DNA of 64,000 nucleotides from JAAGZL01 sp050291725 (GCA_050291725.1 JBNKKH010000035.1:1-64000), one strand, 5' to 3'; shown: positions 16,640 through 27,155, counted from the stretch's first letter. Notes: generated by a model from the sequence alone, not told the origin. Numbers and translations: made by a program.

Positions 16640-19600
16640 TTATGGCCTGTTGCCGTAGATCATCTTGACCGCATCTTGATCAAACAGCCGCTCTAGCCGC
16701 CGTAGCAGCTCATCTGTTGGTGTTACCTTCCACTCTGCGCCAAACTCCAATATGCCATAGGAGTCGGGCCGGACCATACGTAGGCGTATATCACAGTTTC
16801 CACCCCGATATGGTTTAAGTATGCCATCTATTTTGTTTAGAAGCTCTGGGTTAACCGATCCATTAAGTCTAGCGGTATCAAGCTGTATAGCCATGGCATA
16901 CAGTGACCTAGCCTGCTCAAACTCTAATACCTGATCAGCTCGTATAGTTAGCCCGCCGCGATACTCATCGTAGTTGAGGCTACCGGTTACTACCAGAATT
17001 TTATCCGCCACCAGTAGTTCTCGATACTCCTCATAAGCCTCTGAGAATAGGGTAACTTCGATTCTGGCAGTGCTGTCATCCAGTACAACTGTACCCATGC
17101 GTCCACGCTGGGTCATACGGTGACTGCAGGAGATCACAAGACCAGCAATCATCACTTTCACACCGCCTTTTTTTCCATAACCTTTGTTGCCACTACCACT
17201 AGCATTATCCATAGCCAGATCTGAGATACGTGAAATCCCCACCCCAGAAAACTCATTCAGATAGCGGTTTATGGGATGACCGGTGAGATATAGCCCGAGA
17301 GTATCCTTCTCGCCCTGTAAGCGCAGCTGTTCATCCCACTCTTCGCTGGCATCAGGTATTATCTGATCAGGTACCGACTGGACAGTATCATCAGACATGC
17401 CGAACATATCATTCTGCCCCGCCTCCTGCATAGCGAGATGCTGTTCTGCCATTTTGAGGGCCAGTGGCAATTGCGACATAAGGGTGGCTCGGTTTTCACC
17501 CAACTCATCCATAGCACCTGAACGTATTAACGACTCAAGTACTCTGCGATTAGCCTTGCGCAGATCTACTCTGCGACAGAACTCATACAGATCTTGGTAC
17601 AGGCCATTTTGCTTGCGCTCCTCAATGATGCTCTCTATAGCGCCTTCACCCACGCCTTTGATGGCACCCAGACCATAGATCACAGTATCGCTGCCATCTA
17701 CGGTAAATCTGTACTCAGAGTGGTTCACATGGGGTGGATTGACCTTGAGGTTCATGTGGCGACACTCATCAATCATAACCACAACTTTATCGGTATGATC
17801 CATGTCCGCAGAGAGCACTGCCGCCATAAAGGCCGCTGGATAGTGGGCTTTGAGCCAGAGGGTGTGATATGAGACTAGAGCATAGGCTGCAGAGTGCGAT
17901 TTATTAAAACCGTAGCCTGCGAATTTCTCCATCAAATCGAAGATATAGCTAGCTGTATCCTCCTCTACTCCTAACTCCACCGCTCCCTTACGGAAAATCT
18001 CGCCCTGCTTTGCCATCTCCTCCGGTTTTTTCTTACCCATGGCCCTACGCAGCACATCGGCTCCACCCAGGGTATAACCGGCTAGCACCTGTGCAATCTG
18101 CATAACCTGCTCTTGGTACAGAATAACCCCGTAGGTGGATTTGAGGATAGGCTCTAGGGCTGGATGGGGGTACTCCACCTTCTGGCGTCCATGTTTACGG
18201 GCAATGAAATCGTCCACCATGCCTGACTGCAGTGGTCCAGGGCGGAACAGCGCAACCAGTGCTGTGATATCGTCGAAACAGTCAGGCTGCAGCTTCTTAA
18301 TTAGCTCTTTCATGCCCCGCGACTCCAACTGGAATACAGCGGTAGTCCTGCATGACTTTAGCAGATCGAAGGCCGGCTTATCTTCCATGTTGAGTTGGGT
18401 GATATCTATCTCCGGGTCACCAGACTCCTTGCGTTGGGCATTGATGGTTTTCAAGGCCCAATCCACAATGGTTAGGGTGCGCAGGCCAAGAAAATCGAAC
18501 TTAACTAAACCGACAGCCTCAACGTCGTCTTTATCAAACTGGGTAACTAGATTATCACCACTGGCTTCGCAGTAGAGAGGAGTGAAATCGGTTAGGACCG
18601 TGGGAGCAATGACCACGCCACCAGCATGTTTACCGGCGTTTCTAGAGAGCCCTTCCAGGCTCAAGGCCATATCAATCAGCTCAGCGACCTCTTCCTCTTG
18701 CTTATAGGCCTGGCTTAGCTCTTCATTCTCATCCAGGGCCTTGCTCAGGGTCATACCAATCTCAAACGGGATTAGCTTAGCTATACGGTCTACAAAACCA
18801 TAGGGATGCCCCAATACCCGACCCACATCACGCACCACCGCCTTTGCCGCCATACTGCCGTAAGTGATGATCTGAGATACGGAGTCCCTGCCATAGGTAT
18901 CCGCCACATACTCTATAACCCGATCGCGACCCTCCATGCAGAAATCCACATCAAAATCAGGCATGGAGACACGTTCTGGATTCAGGAAACGCTCAAACAG
19001 AAGGTCGTGCTCAATGGGGTCAAGATCGGTAATGCCCAATACATAGGCCACTAGAGAGCCAGCACCTGATCCACGTCCAGGACCCACCGGCACATCGTTC
19101 TCCTTAGCCCAGCGAATGAAATCCGCCACAATCATAAAGTAGCCAGGAAAACCCATCTGGGTGATCACATCCAGTTCCAACTTTAATCGATCTTCATACT
19201 CTTTACGTTTGGCAGCATAGTCCGGATCTAACTTATCCAGAATCCCCTGCAATCGGTTCTCAAGTCCCTGTTCCGACTGTTGTACCGTAAATTGCTCTAT
19301 AGTCATGCCCTCAGGCACTGGGAAGTCGGGCAGATAGTTTTTCCCGAGGGTCAGCTCCAGGTTACAGCGCTTTGCTATCTCAACACTATTGGCCAGGGCC
19401 TCTGGTAGATCAGAAAATAGCTCAGCCATCTCTTCAGGGCTGCGCAGGTACTGTTGCGGACTGTAGTTTTTGGGGCGGCGAGGATCATCCAGAGTGCGGC
19501 CATCGTGGATACACACCCGCACTTCGTGGGAATCAAAATCATCTTGGGCAAGAAAACGTACGTCATTAGTTGCAACCAGTGGAACTCCAGTCTCTATGGA

Positions 19601-20161
19601 GAGTTCAACGCTGGCATGGAGACAATCCTCTTCTTGTGGTCTCCCGGTGCGATTAACCTCAAGATAGTAGCGATCTCCAAATAGAGAGAGCCACTGCTCG
19701 GTCAACTCTTTAGCCTGCTGCTTGTTGCCACTCAAGAGCATACGGCCTACATCTCCATCACGCCCTCCAGAAAGTGCTATGAGGCCGTCACAACTGCCAT
19801 TGAGCCACTCTCTATCCAGCATCGGCTTACCAAGGTGTTGCCCCTCTTGGTAGCTTCTGGAGATTAGGTTAGTAAGGTTGCGATAACCTTCAACACTCTG
19901 CACCAGCAGGATAATTCTACTGGGCTGGTTAGCATCCTGCTCATTATGCAACCAGCAATCTGCCCCGATGATGGGTTTTACCCCACCAGCGATAGCTGCG
20001 CGATAGAATTTCACCATGGCAAACAGATTTGACTGGTCGGTAACTGCCACGGCGGGCATCCCAGCCTCACTAACTGCTTTTATTAGGGGTTTTATTCTGA
20101 CCACTCCATCTACCAGGGAGAATTCTGAGTGCAAACGTAGATGGATAAATTTGGGTTCCAT
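16640..20161 (-). CDS. dnaE: DNA polymerase III alpha subunit
   Basis: 1173 residues, the usual DnaE1 length. It is the replicative polymerase. Domains in order: an N-terminal PHP domain (FIHLRLHSEFSLVDG...), the palm with catalytic acids in the PDFDVDFCMEGRDRVI region, the thumb/fingers (GPGRGSGAGSLVAYVLGITDLDP), the beta-clamp-binding/HhH region (IKGVGEGAIESI) and a C-terminal OB fold (VMIAGLVISCSHRMTQRGRMGTVVLDD). It stands 153 bp from accA and 84 bp from rnhB on the same strand. Confidence 0.98.
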   Translation of the reverse strand: MEPKFIHLRLHSEFSLVDGVVRIKPLIKAVSEAGMPAVAVTDQSNLFAMVKFYRAAIAGGVKPIIGADCWLHNEQDANQPSRIILLVQSVEGYRNLTNLISRSYQEGQHLGKPMLDREWLNGSCDGLIALSGGRDGDVGRMLLSGNKQQAKELTEQWLSLFGDRYYLEVNRTGRPQEEDCLHASVELSIETGVPLVATNDVRFLAQDDFDSHEVRVCIHDGRTLDDPRRPKNYSPQQYLRSPEEMAELFSDLPEALANSVEIAKRCNLELTLGKNYLPDFPVPEGMTIEQFTVQQSEQGLENRLQGILDKLDPDYAAKRKEYEDRLKLELDVITQMGFPGYFMIVADFIRWAKENDVPVGPGRGSGAGSLVAYVLGITDLDPIEHDLLFERFLNPERVSMPDFDVDFCMEGRDRVIEYVADTYGRDSVSQIITYGSMAAKAVVRDVGRVLGHPYGFVDRIAKLIPFEIGMTLSKALDENEELSQAYKQEEEVAELIDMALSLEGLSRNAGKHAGGVVIAPTVLTDFTPLYCEASGDNLVTQFDKDDVEAVGLVKFDFLGLRTLTIVDWALKTINAQRKESGDPEIDITQLNMEDKPAFDLLKSCRTTAVFQLESRGMKELIKKLQPDCFDDITALVALFRPGPLQSGMVDDFIARKHGRQKVEYPHPALEPILKSTYGVILYQEQVMQIAQVLAGYTLGGADVLRRAMGKKKPEEMAKQGEIFRKGAVELGVEEDTASYIFDLMEKFAGYGFNKSHSAAYALVSYHTLWLKAHYPAAFMAAVLSADMDHTDKVVVMIDECRHMNLKVNPPHVNHSEYRFTVDGSDTVIYGLGAIKGVGEGAIESIIEERKQNGLYQDLYEFCRRVDLRKANRRVLESLIRSGAMDELGENRATLMSQLPLALKMAEQHLAMQEAGQNDMFGMSDDTVQSVPDQIIPDASEEWDEQLRLQGEKDTLGLYLTGHPINRYLNEFSGVGISRISDLAMDNASGSGNKGYGKKGGVKVMIAGLVISCSHRMTQRGRMGTVVLDDSTARIEVTLFSEAYEEYRELLVADKILVVTGSLNYDEYRGGLTIRADQVLEFEQARSLYAMAIQLDTARLNGSVNPELLNKIDGILKPYRGGNCDIRLRMVRPDSYGILEFGAEWKVTPTDELLRRLERLFDQDAVKMIYGNRP

Positions 20162-20245
20162 AGTGTGAGTTATGATACCGAAATTGGCTATTCTCTGTCT
20201 CGACTGATATTACAAAAATGGAAGAATTTTACAGCGGAATATTTT

Positions 20246-20821
20246 CTATATATCTATCAGCTTCTTTACCGGCCCAAATGACCTGCGGTGTATAGCGGTC
20301 ACTCCAAGCTGCTGCAGCGCCTCTATATGGGCCTTGGTTGGATATCCCTTATGTTTAGCCAGTCCGTAGCCAGGATATTTTATATCCAACTCCTTCATCT
20401 CTCTGTCTCTAGCCACCTTGGCTATGATAGATGCGGCACTTATAGCCGGTTCGCTGCTGTCTCCACCAACTATTGCCTGCACGCTGCAAGCAAGATCCGG
20501 ACATCTATTGCCATCTACTAGGGCATGGGACGGGGGGATGGCTAAGGACTCAACTGCCCGCTTCATGGCTAAAAGAGATGCCTGGAGTATATTTAAATGA
20601 TCGATCTCATCCACCTCTGCCCTACCTAGAGACCAAGCTAGAGCACGCTGCTTAATTATCAGCTCCAGGGCTTCGCGTTTTTTTTCTGACAGTTTCTTGG
20701 AGTCCGCCAATCCCTCAATCGGACGACTTGGGTCAAGAATCACCGCAGCAGCGACAACAGGTCCAGCAAGGGGCCCTCTCCCAACCTCATCTACCCCTGC
20801 AATATTATCTGTTGCCGACAT
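20246..20821 (-). CDS. rnhB: Ribonuclease HII
   Basis: 191 residues. It cleaves the RNA strand of RNA/DNA hybrids and single ribonucleotides left in DNA. The catalytic signature is complete: AGVDEVGRGPLAGPVVAAAVIL gives Asp and Glu; SHALVDGNRCP gives a further Asp; and AISAASIIAKVARDREM is the family block. Gene order lpxB-rnhB-dnaE is conserved. An 18-bp gap separates it from lpxB. Confidence 0.97.
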   Translation of the reverse strand: MSATDNIAGVDEVGRGPLAGPVVAAAVILDPSRPIEGLADSKKLSEKKREALELIIKQRALAWSLGRAEVDEIDHLNILQASLLAMKRAVESLAIPPSHALVDGNRCPDLACSVQAIVGGDSSEPAISAASIIAKVARDREMKELDIKYPGYGLAKHKGYPTKAHIEALQQLGVTAIHRRSFGPVKKLIDI

Positions 20822-20839
20822 ATTAACTACTGACCCTGG

Positions 20840-21985
20840 TTATTTCTTGGATTCAATCAGTTCAAGTACCGCTTCTGCTGCCCTCGCACTGGCATTAAGA
20901 CGTAGCTCTCTATGTATCTTGTCGCCTATCTTCTGCATGGTATGGGCAATCTCATCTGACTCTAGGATATCAATAAGCGCGCTAGCCAGTGTCTCAGGCC
21001 GGACATCATCCTGCAGTATTTCTGGGGCTATCTTCTCTCCCGCCAGCATATTTGCCAGGGATATATAAGGCGATTTAATTAGTTGAAAACGGGTAAAGAT
21101 CCAGTGAGTTAACCAGTGCAGACGATAGGCAATGACCATTGGCCTCTTAAGTAGCAGTGCCTCCAGGGTTGCCGTACCTGATGCCAGCAATACAGCATCT
21201 GCTGACTGTATAGCATCATGAGCATTGCCATCTACTAGCGCTATCGGCAGATCAGGTGCCACCTGCTGTAGAGTAGATTTAAAGTGATCTTTGGCACGAC
21301 TATTAACTAGTGGCACAACAAACTGAAGATCTTGAAATCGTTCATTACAGAGTTTAGCGGCACGTATGAAGTCTTCACTCAGATATCTGATTTCACTCAT
21401 TCTGCTGCCGGGCAGTATGGCTATGGTCGTACGCTCTTGCTCCAAACCGAGGCGCTCTCTGGCGCCAGATTGGTCTAATTCAAGAGGAATGATGTCAGCC
21501 AGAGGATGCCCAACATGGATAGATGGAACAGAGTGACTTTCCAGAAACTGTTTTTCAAAAGGAAAAAGGCTAAGAATTAGGTCTACCGACTCTCGTATCT
21601 TCTTAACTCTGCCAGAACGCCAAGCCCACACAGATGGACAGACGTAATGTACGGTAGTGATGCCTGAACTTCTAAGATCGCGCTCCAGACTGAGATTAAA
21701 ATCAGGACCATCTACACCAATAAAAATATCCGGGGGATTATCCAGAAAATGCTTACGTATTTTGCGCCTGATAGATAGGACCTCAGGCAGATGAGAAAGA
21801 ACCTCAACTAGCCCCATCACCGACAGCTTTTCAATTGGGCAGAGTGAGTTACACCCCTCATGCAACATTTGAGGACCAGCAATACCCTCAAATACAACAT
21901 TAGGCACCCTTGCCTTAAGTTCACGCATCAAACCAGCTGCGAGTATATCTCCAGAAACCTCATTGGCGACTATGCCAACTCTCAA
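20840..21985 (-). CDS. lpxB: Lipid-A-disaccharide synthase
   Basis: About 381 residues if started at the TTG at 21983-21985, which has GAGGT seven bases in front and gives the family-like opening (L/M)RVGIVANEVSGD. The open frame extends to a GTG at 22024 but would then overlap lpxA by 29 bp. The glycosyltransferase joins UDP-2,3-diacylglucosamine and lipid X in lipid A synthesis, on the inner face of the inner membrane. Seen: the N-terminal GDI-LAA loop, GVDGPDFNLSLE, SVWAWRSGRVKKI and ILPGSRMSEI. It belongs to the lpxD-fabZ-lpxA-lpxB cluster. Confidence 0.95.
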   Translation of the reverse strand: MRVGIVANEVSGDILAAGLMRELKARVPNVVFEGIAGPQMLHEGCNSLCPIEKLSVMGLVEVLSHLPEVLSIRRKIRKHFLDNPPDIFIGVDGPDFNLSLERDLRSSGITTVHYVCPSVWAWRSGRVKKIRESVDLILSLFPFEKQFLESHSVPSIHVGHPLADIIPLELDQSGARERLGLEQERTTIAILPGSRMSEIRYLSEDFIRAAKLCNERFQDLQFVVPLVNSRAKDHFKSTLQQVAPDLPIALVDGNAHDAIQSADAVLLASGTATLEALLLKRPMVIAYRLHWLTHWIFTRFQLIKSPYISLANMLAGEKIAPEILQDDVRPETLASALIDILESDEIAHTMQKIGDKIHRELRLNASARAAEAVLELIESKK

Positions 21986-21995
21986 CTCACATACC

Positions 21996-22766
21996 TCAGC
22001 GGACAATACTTCTGTCGCGACCACTGAAAAAGTCAGCCATTATGGTGAGTTCTGGACACTCTTTCGACATCTCCTGGATGGCGTCAAAGGCGTCAGCAAG
22101 CTTCATCTGTTTCTTATAGATTATTTTGTAGGCCTGTTTGATTTTCCTTAGCGCTTCATCACTGAAACCACGTCTGCGCAGCCCTTCGGAATTGATTCCA
22201 TAAGGCTTTGCTGGGTTACCGTCAGTCAACACATAGGGAGGAATATCTCTTTTTACGGTACTGCCTAGGCCACTAAAACTATGGGCGCCAATATGCACAA
22301 ACTGATGCACACAACAAAAACCGCCAAGGATAGCCCAGTCGCCGACATGCACATGCCCTGCTAAAGATGCGGCATTAGCCAATATGGTGTGATTTCCAAC
22401 CTGACAGTCATGGGCAAGATGGCTATAGGCCATCATTAGGTTGTCGCTGCCAAGACGAGTTACTTTTGAGTCCTGAGTAGTTCCACGATTAATAGTTACA
22501 AACTCACGGATGGTATTCCGATCACCGATTTCCAGGAAGGTCTCTTCTCCCGCGTACTTCATATCTTGCGGATCTTCGCCTATGGAAGAAAACTGAAAGA
22601 TCTTATTATCTACACCAATTGTAGTGGAACCCTTTATAACGACATGGGGACCGACGGTGGTACCTTTTCCGATCTTAACCCCAGCACCAATAATGCTGAA
22701 TGGTCCTACAGTCACTCCTTCGTCTATCTCAGCCTTTGGATCAATAATTGCCTTTGGATCTATCAC
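21996..22766 (-). CDS. lpxA: UDP-N-acetylglucosamine O-acyltransferase
   Basis: 256 residues from the GTG at 22764-22766, which overlaps the fabZ stop (GTGA) and yields the typical M-IDPKAIIDPKAEI opening; the longer frame to 22790 is less likely. This is the first acylation step of lipid A. The left-handed beta-helix hexapeptide repeats run through about residues 1-180 (IDPKAI, IGAGVK, IGKGTT...). The catalytic His lies in the HLAHDCQVGNH segment. The C-terminal helical domain ends in FFSGRDRSIVR. Translational coupling with fabZ is likely. Confidence 0.96.
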   Translation of the reverse strand: MIDPKAIIDPKAEIDEGVTVGPFSIIGAGVKIGKGTTVGPHVVIKGSTTIGVDNKIFQFSSIGEDPQDMKYAGEETFLEIGDRNTIREFVTINRGTTQDSKVTRLGSDNLMMAYSHLAHDCQVGNHTILANAASLAGHVHVGDWAILGGFCCVHQFVHIGAHSFSGLGSTVKRDIPPYVLTDGNPAKPYGINSEGLRRRGFSDEALRKIKQAYKIIYKKQMKLADAFDAIQEMSKECPELTIMADFFSGRDRSIVR

Positions 22767-23212
22767 TCGTTTGCATCCCGTGAAGTACACATAATCTCTG
22801 CTGTAGCTACCACCTTTCCATCAACTGTAGCTACACATTCATAAACACCTATACCGCGTTTTAGTTTTGTCAGAACAGCTTCGATCTGTAATTGATCACC
22901 AGGTCCAACCGGTTTTTTAAAGCGGGCCTTGTCGATTCCTACAAATAGATATATTGAGGTGTCGGTAACTGATTCAGGGTTGGAAGCACCAGCTAATAGC
23001 CCAGTTGCTTGCGCCATAGCCTCAACAATCATAACACCTGGCATAACTGGTTTTACCGGAAAATGCCCGGTGAAGAATTGTTCATTGTAGGTTACATTTT
23101 TAACCGCCAGTAGGCGCTTATCCTTCTCAAATTCAATGACTTTATCTAATAACAGGAATGGATAGCGGTGCGGCAATATGCGCAGTATCTCTTGAATATC
23201 CATAGTAATCAA
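22763..23212 (-). CDS. fabZ: 3-hydroxyacyl-ACP dehydratase FabZ
   Basis: A hot-dog dehydratase of fatty acid elongation. The active-site helix motif HFPVKPVMPGVMIVEAMAQATG carries the catalytic Glu, and HRYPFLLLDKV is the N-terminal signature. Three starts are possible: GTG 23227, TTG 23212 and ATG 23203. The GGAGGG box lies inside the frame, six bases before the TTG and fifteen before the ATG, so TTG fits best. ATG would give the commonest family opening (MDIQEIL). It overlaps lpxA by 4 bp. Confidence 0.95.
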   Translation of the reverse strand: MITMDIQEILRILPHRYPFLLLDKVIEFEKDKRLLAVKNVTYNEQFFTGHFPVKPVMPGVMIVEAMAQATGLLAGASNPESVTDTSIYLFVGIDKARFKKPVGPGDQLQIEAVLTKLKRGIGVYECVATVDGKVVATAEIMCTSRDANE

Positions 23213-23263
23213 AGCGTTACCCTCCACACTCCAGCATATATTCCTGGAATTTGATTCATTAGT

Positions 23264-24304
23264 TTATGCGTCACTCTGGTCATTACTTAACTCAGAGAGA
23301 CGTTTTTCCAACTGTTTAATTCTCTTAACCATATCATCTAGATTTCGCAGATGGGCAACGGTTTTTCTCCAATCTTTATTTGGCATTGCAGGCAGATTGC
23401 CACTGTAATATCCAGGCTCAGAAAAAGATCTGGTTACTAAGCTTTCTGCTGAGAAATGGACATTGTCTGCAAATTCAAGATGACCTACTACTACTACCCC
23501 GCCACCAATTGTTGACTGTTTACCAATCTTGGTTGAGCCAGCAATTCCTGTACATGCAGCAATAGCAGTGTTATCTCCAATCTCTACGTTATGGGCGACT
23601 TGAATTTGGTTATCCAGCTTAACGCCATTCCCTATAACTGTATCGCACAAGGCACCACGGTCGATGGTAGTGTTAGCACCTATTTCCACATCATCACCAA
23701 CTTGGACGCTACCAAGTTGTGGCACCTTCACCCAAACCCCATCATCATTGGCTATCCCGAAGCCATCACTACCAATCACTACTCCAGGATGAATCAATAC
23801 GCGACTTCCTATTGTCACTCCATGACAAAGCGTTACATTAGCTACCAACTCCGTCTCTGCACCTACAGTTACATCATTTGCTATAACACAACCTGGGCCA
23901 ACTTGAACATTAGGGCCTAGGTTTGCATTCTCTCCTATTACAACACCAGGACCTAACCAGGCAGTTGGATCCACAGATGCGCTATCCGCTATCGAAGCAG
24001 ATTCATGTCGCCCGGCTTTCTTTTCTGCTGGAGGATGCATATAAGCACTGATGCGCGCAAATGCTAAATATGGATTATCACACACAAGCGCTGCCACCGG
24101 ACACTCACCAAGAAACTCTTTGGCAAGAATCACAGCGGTAGCGCTGGTGTTCGATAAATGCTTTCTATATTTGTTATTGCTGAGAAAGGTAATAGATCCA
24201 GTTTTTGCATCATGCAGTGTTGCAACAGTTTCTACTGTAGCGTCTGCGTCTCCATGCAGTTTGGCACCTACTAGATCAGCAAGTTCTCTTAATCTATAAC
24301 TCAA
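23264..24304 (-). CDS. lpxD: UDP-3-O-(3-hydroxyacyl)glucosamine N-acyltransferase
   Basis: 346 residues. It is the third step of lipid A synthesis. The N-terminal uridine-binding domain (about 1-100, YRLRELADLVGAKLHGD...) is followed by hexapeptide-repeat beta-helix (about 105-300) with the catalytic His in QVAHNVEIGDNTAIAACTGIAGS, and a C-terminal coiled helix (MVKRIKQLEKRLSELSN). It is flanked by skp upstream and fabZ downstream on the same strand. Confidence 0.97.
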   Translation of the reverse strand: MSYRLRELADLVGAKLHGDADATVETVATLHDAKTGSITFLSNNKYRKHLSNTSATAVILAKEFLGECPVAALVCDNPYLAFARISAYMHPPAEKKAGRHESASIADSASVDPTAWLGPGVVIGENANLGPNVQVGPGCVIANDVTVGAETELVANVTLCHGVTIGSRVLIHPGVVIGSDGFGIANDDGVWVKVPQLGSVQVGDDVEIGANTTIDRGALCDTVIGNGVKLDNQIQVAHNVEIGDNTAIAACTGIAGSTKIGKQSTIGGGVVVVGHLEFADNVHFSAESLVTRSFSEPGYYSGNLPAMPNKDWRKTVAHLRNLDDMVKRIKQLEKRLSELSNDQSDA

Positions 24305-24323
24305 GCTGGTATCTCCAGCCCTA

Positions 24324-24836
24324 TTATTTACCCTTCCCTTGAGACAACTGCTTTAATACCTTATCAGATATATCAGATCCTGGACTGGCATAGGCAACAC
24401 CTGCACTTAGGACAATATCTATATTTTCCTGTTTGCTCAGGCTCTTAACCACTTCTGATATTTTACGCAGCAGCTTATTAATCTCTTCTGAACGACGCAG
24501 ATTAAGGTCTTCTCTGAATTCAGCACTGGAGGTATTTAGGTCGCGTCTCTGGCGACGAATATCCTGCTCAATATTCTTAACCTCAGACGAACTCATTACC
24601 GCCCTATCTTTAGTCAATTTTTCTTCAAGCGTCTTCAGCTTTTTGCGCTTACTTAGAAGAGAGTTATTACGCTTCTTAAATTCAGCCTCAAGCTTTTTCA
24701 TAATTGCTGTTGACTGAGGTGACTTCTTCACAACCTTCTCTGTATTCACATAAGCAATTTTCTGAGCCTGGGCTACGCCGACCCCAAATACACAAAATAG
24801 GCATGCAGCCACACATATGATTGCTGTCTTTTTCAA
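24324..24836 (-). CDS. skp: Periplasmic OmpH/Skp-family chaperone
   Basis: 170 residues. The signal peptide (MKKTAIICVAACLFCVFGVGVAQAQ) predicts cleavage near residue 24. The mature part opens with KIAYVNTEKVVKKSPQS and continues as a long charged coiled coil (about 45-125), the tentacles that hold unfolded outer-membrane proteins. It lies 18 bp after bamA and before lpxD, the conserved context. Confidence 0.95.
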   Translation of the reverse strand: MKKTAIICVAACLFCVFGVGVAQAQKIAYVNTEKVVKKSPQSTAIMKKLEAEFKKRNNSLLSKRKKLKTLEEKLTKDRAVMSSSEVKNIEQDIRRQRRDLNTSSAEFREDLNLRRSEEINKLLRKISEVVKSLSKQENIDIVLSAGVAYASPGSDISDKVLKQLSQGKGK

Positions 24837-24854
24837 AACTATTCTCCAGTATTA

Positions 24855-27155
24855 TTAGAATGCTGTACCAAAGGTGAATTGGAAGTTCTCAGTGTCATCA
24901 TCACTCTCATCATTCAGAGGCAACGCAACGACAAATCCAAGCGGACCCATGGGCGATAGCCATTTCAGTGAGAGGCCAGTCGAGTAACGTAGATCTCCGA
25001 TATCCACACTATCATCATCTGTATCGTATACATTACCCACATCAACAAAGGCGCCCAAGCGCACAGTATCTGGGGCAAGTCCTAACGGATCAGGAAAAGT
25101 AACTTCCATACTACCAAAGAGCTTCATATTGCCGCCCAATGGATCATCCAGTGAATCACGTGGACCAAGACTGTAGTCTTTATAGCCACGTACCGTCTTT
25201 ACGCCTCCTCCAAAATAGTTCTTGAAGAATGGCAGTTTTTCCGTATCACCATAGCCGTCGCCATAGCCAATATCACCGTTCAGAGAGAGGGTTAGAGATT
25301 CTGACAAGGGGAAATAACGCTTATGCGAATAGGCAACCTTGTAGTACTCCAGATCGCTACCGGGCAAGGTCATCTCTGCTGACAACTTCTGAACACCACC
25401 TCTACTTGGGAACAGAGAGGAGTCACGGGAGTCACTGCTCCAGCTTACGCCTAGCTGATAGTCCACAAAGCTGTTGCCATTATCTGTCTCAAATTGTTTG
25501 ACTTGAGTAGAGACGTTACTACCCGTTCCGGTTTCAAACTCAGTATTAACTACCCTGAAGTCAAACCTGACCCGGTCGTACTCATTTAGGGGTATACCAA
25601 AATTAACCCCGGCACTAGCAACATCGGTTTTGTACTTGGCTGTATCAATATCAGCGAAGTCGGTCTGTTTGTACATCAAATCGAATCCACGACTGATGCC
25701 GTCCACTGTGTAGTATGGGTTGGTATACCCAACCTGATAGTGGCGTTGGGAATCACTGTTATTGAAGGCAAATACTACCCGCTTACCAGTACCCAGAAAA
25801 TTATTCTGAGAGATACTGGAGTTAAACATGATTCCGTCTGATTTAGACCAGCCGATACCGGCCATAATGTTACCGGTCTGCTTCTCTTTAACAGTAACAT
25901 TCACATCAACCTGATCGGTTGAGCCTGGAACAGCGGGTGTTTCTATAGTTACTGAATCAAAGTAGCCCAAACGCCGCAGGCGCTCTTTAGAGAGTTTAAC
26001 CTGCTCAGATGAAAACCATGCAGACTCCATCTGTCTCATTTCACGGCGTAGAACTTCGTCTCTAGTGTTGCTGTTACCACGGAAATTAACATTTCTTACG
26101 TATACCCGTTTACCCGGATCAACAAAGTAAGTGACAGCTACCGTTTTCTTCTCTTCATTAATTTCAGGGATACTGTTTACGTTAGCAAAGGCGTAGCCAT
26201 TTTTTCCAAGCAGACTATTGATACGCTCTGCACTATCGACCACATCTTTACGGGAGAAGATGGTACCGCGACTCAAATGAATGAGTGGAAAAATCTGCTC
26301 CTTAGGCACCGCCATTCTACCAGCCAATTTGATATCGTTAATGGTGTATACATCACCCTCAGTTATATTGATGGTAATGTATATGTCACTCTTATCTGGG
26401 CTAATTGATACCTGAGTGGAGTTGACTTTAAAGTTGATATATCCCCTATCCAGATAGTAGGAGCGGAGGGTTTCTAGATCAGCCGACAGTTTCTGCTTGG
26501 AGTACTGATTATTCTTGGTGATCCTGGAGAGCATATTGCTCGTACCCAGCTTAAATGAATCCAGAAGATCTTCCTCTTCAAACGAGGTATTCCCCACAAT
26601 ATTTATACGCTTAATTCTCGCGGCCGAACCCTCTTTTATTGCTATATCAACAGCAACTCGGTTGCGTTCTAGTGGTGTTACTGTTGATTCCAGCTTTACG
26701 CCATATTTGCCGTTGCTGAAATACTGTCTTCTTAGCTCACGCTCTATTCGGTCTAGAACAGAGTTATTGAATACTCTGCCCTCGGCCAGGCCAATATCCT
26801 TTAGGCTCATGAGCAACTGCTCTGTTTCCATAGAGTCATTACCGGTGATACCAATCTGAGCAATTGCTGGCCTCTCCTGGACGAAGACGATTAATACGTC
26901 ATCTTCTCTCTCCAGTCTTACATTCTTGAAGAAACCGGTTTTATACAGCTCTCTGATGATGGAAGAACTCTGTTCAGACTGTATACGTTCGCCTATTTTG
27001 ACGGGGATGTGATTAAAAACTGTACCAGCTGATATACGCTGTAAACCCTCTACACGAATATCCTTAATCACAAACATATCGGCCAGCACAACGGCAGGAA
27101 GCCAGGAAATGGCCAATATCATTAGCGTCAGCAATCTTTTATTTCGCAGCAGCAT
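24855..27155 (-). CDS. bamA: Outer-membrane protein assembly factor BamA
   Basis: 766 residues. The signal peptide ends around residue 25 (AVVLA-DMF). Five POTRA domains (about 26-425) precede an Omp85 barrel (about 430-766) with the VRGY motif of lid loop 6 (FFGGGVKTVRGYKDYSLGPRD). The C-terminal strand ends NFQFTFGTAF with terminal Phe, the beta-signal. It inserts beta-barrel proteins in the outer membrane. Upstream is rseP (104-bp gap), downstream skp. Confidence 0.97.
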   Translation of the reverse strand: MLLRNKRLLTLMILAISWLPAVVLADMFVIKDIRVEGLQRISAGTVFNHIPVKIGERIQSEQSSSIIRELYKTGFFKNVRLEREDDVLIVFVQERPAIAQIGITGNDSMETEQLLMSLKDIGLAEGRVFNNSVLDRIERELRRQYFSNGKYGVKLESTVTPLERNRVAVDIAIKEGSAARIKRINIVGNTSFEEEDLLDSFKLGTSNMLSRITKNNQYSKQKLSADLETLRSYYLDRGYINFKVNSTQVSISPDKSDIYITINITEGDVYTINDIKLAGRMAVPKEQIFPLIHLSRGTIFSRKDVVDSAERINSLLGKNGYAFANVNSIPEINEEKKTVAVTYFVDPGKRVYVRNVNFRGNSNTRDEVLRREMRQMESAWFSSEQVKLSKERLRRLGYFDSVTIETPAVPGSTDQVDVNVTVKEKQTGNIMAGIGWSKSDGIMFNSSISQNNFLGTGKRVVFAFNNSDSQRHYQVGYTNPYYTVDGISRGFDLMYKQTDFADIDTAKYKTDVASAGVNFGIPLNEYDRVRFDFRVVNTEFETGTGSNVSTQVKQFETDNGNSFVDYQLGVSWSSDSRDSSLFPSRGGVQKLSAEMTLPGSDLEYYKVAYSHKRYFPLSESLTLSLNGDIGYGDGYGDTEKLPFFKNYFGGGVKTVRGYKDYSLGPRDSLDDPLGGNMKLFGSMEVTFPDPLGLAPDTVRLGAFVDVGNVYDTDDDSVDIGDLRYSTGLSLKWLSPMGPLGFVVALPLNDESDDDTENFQFTFGTAF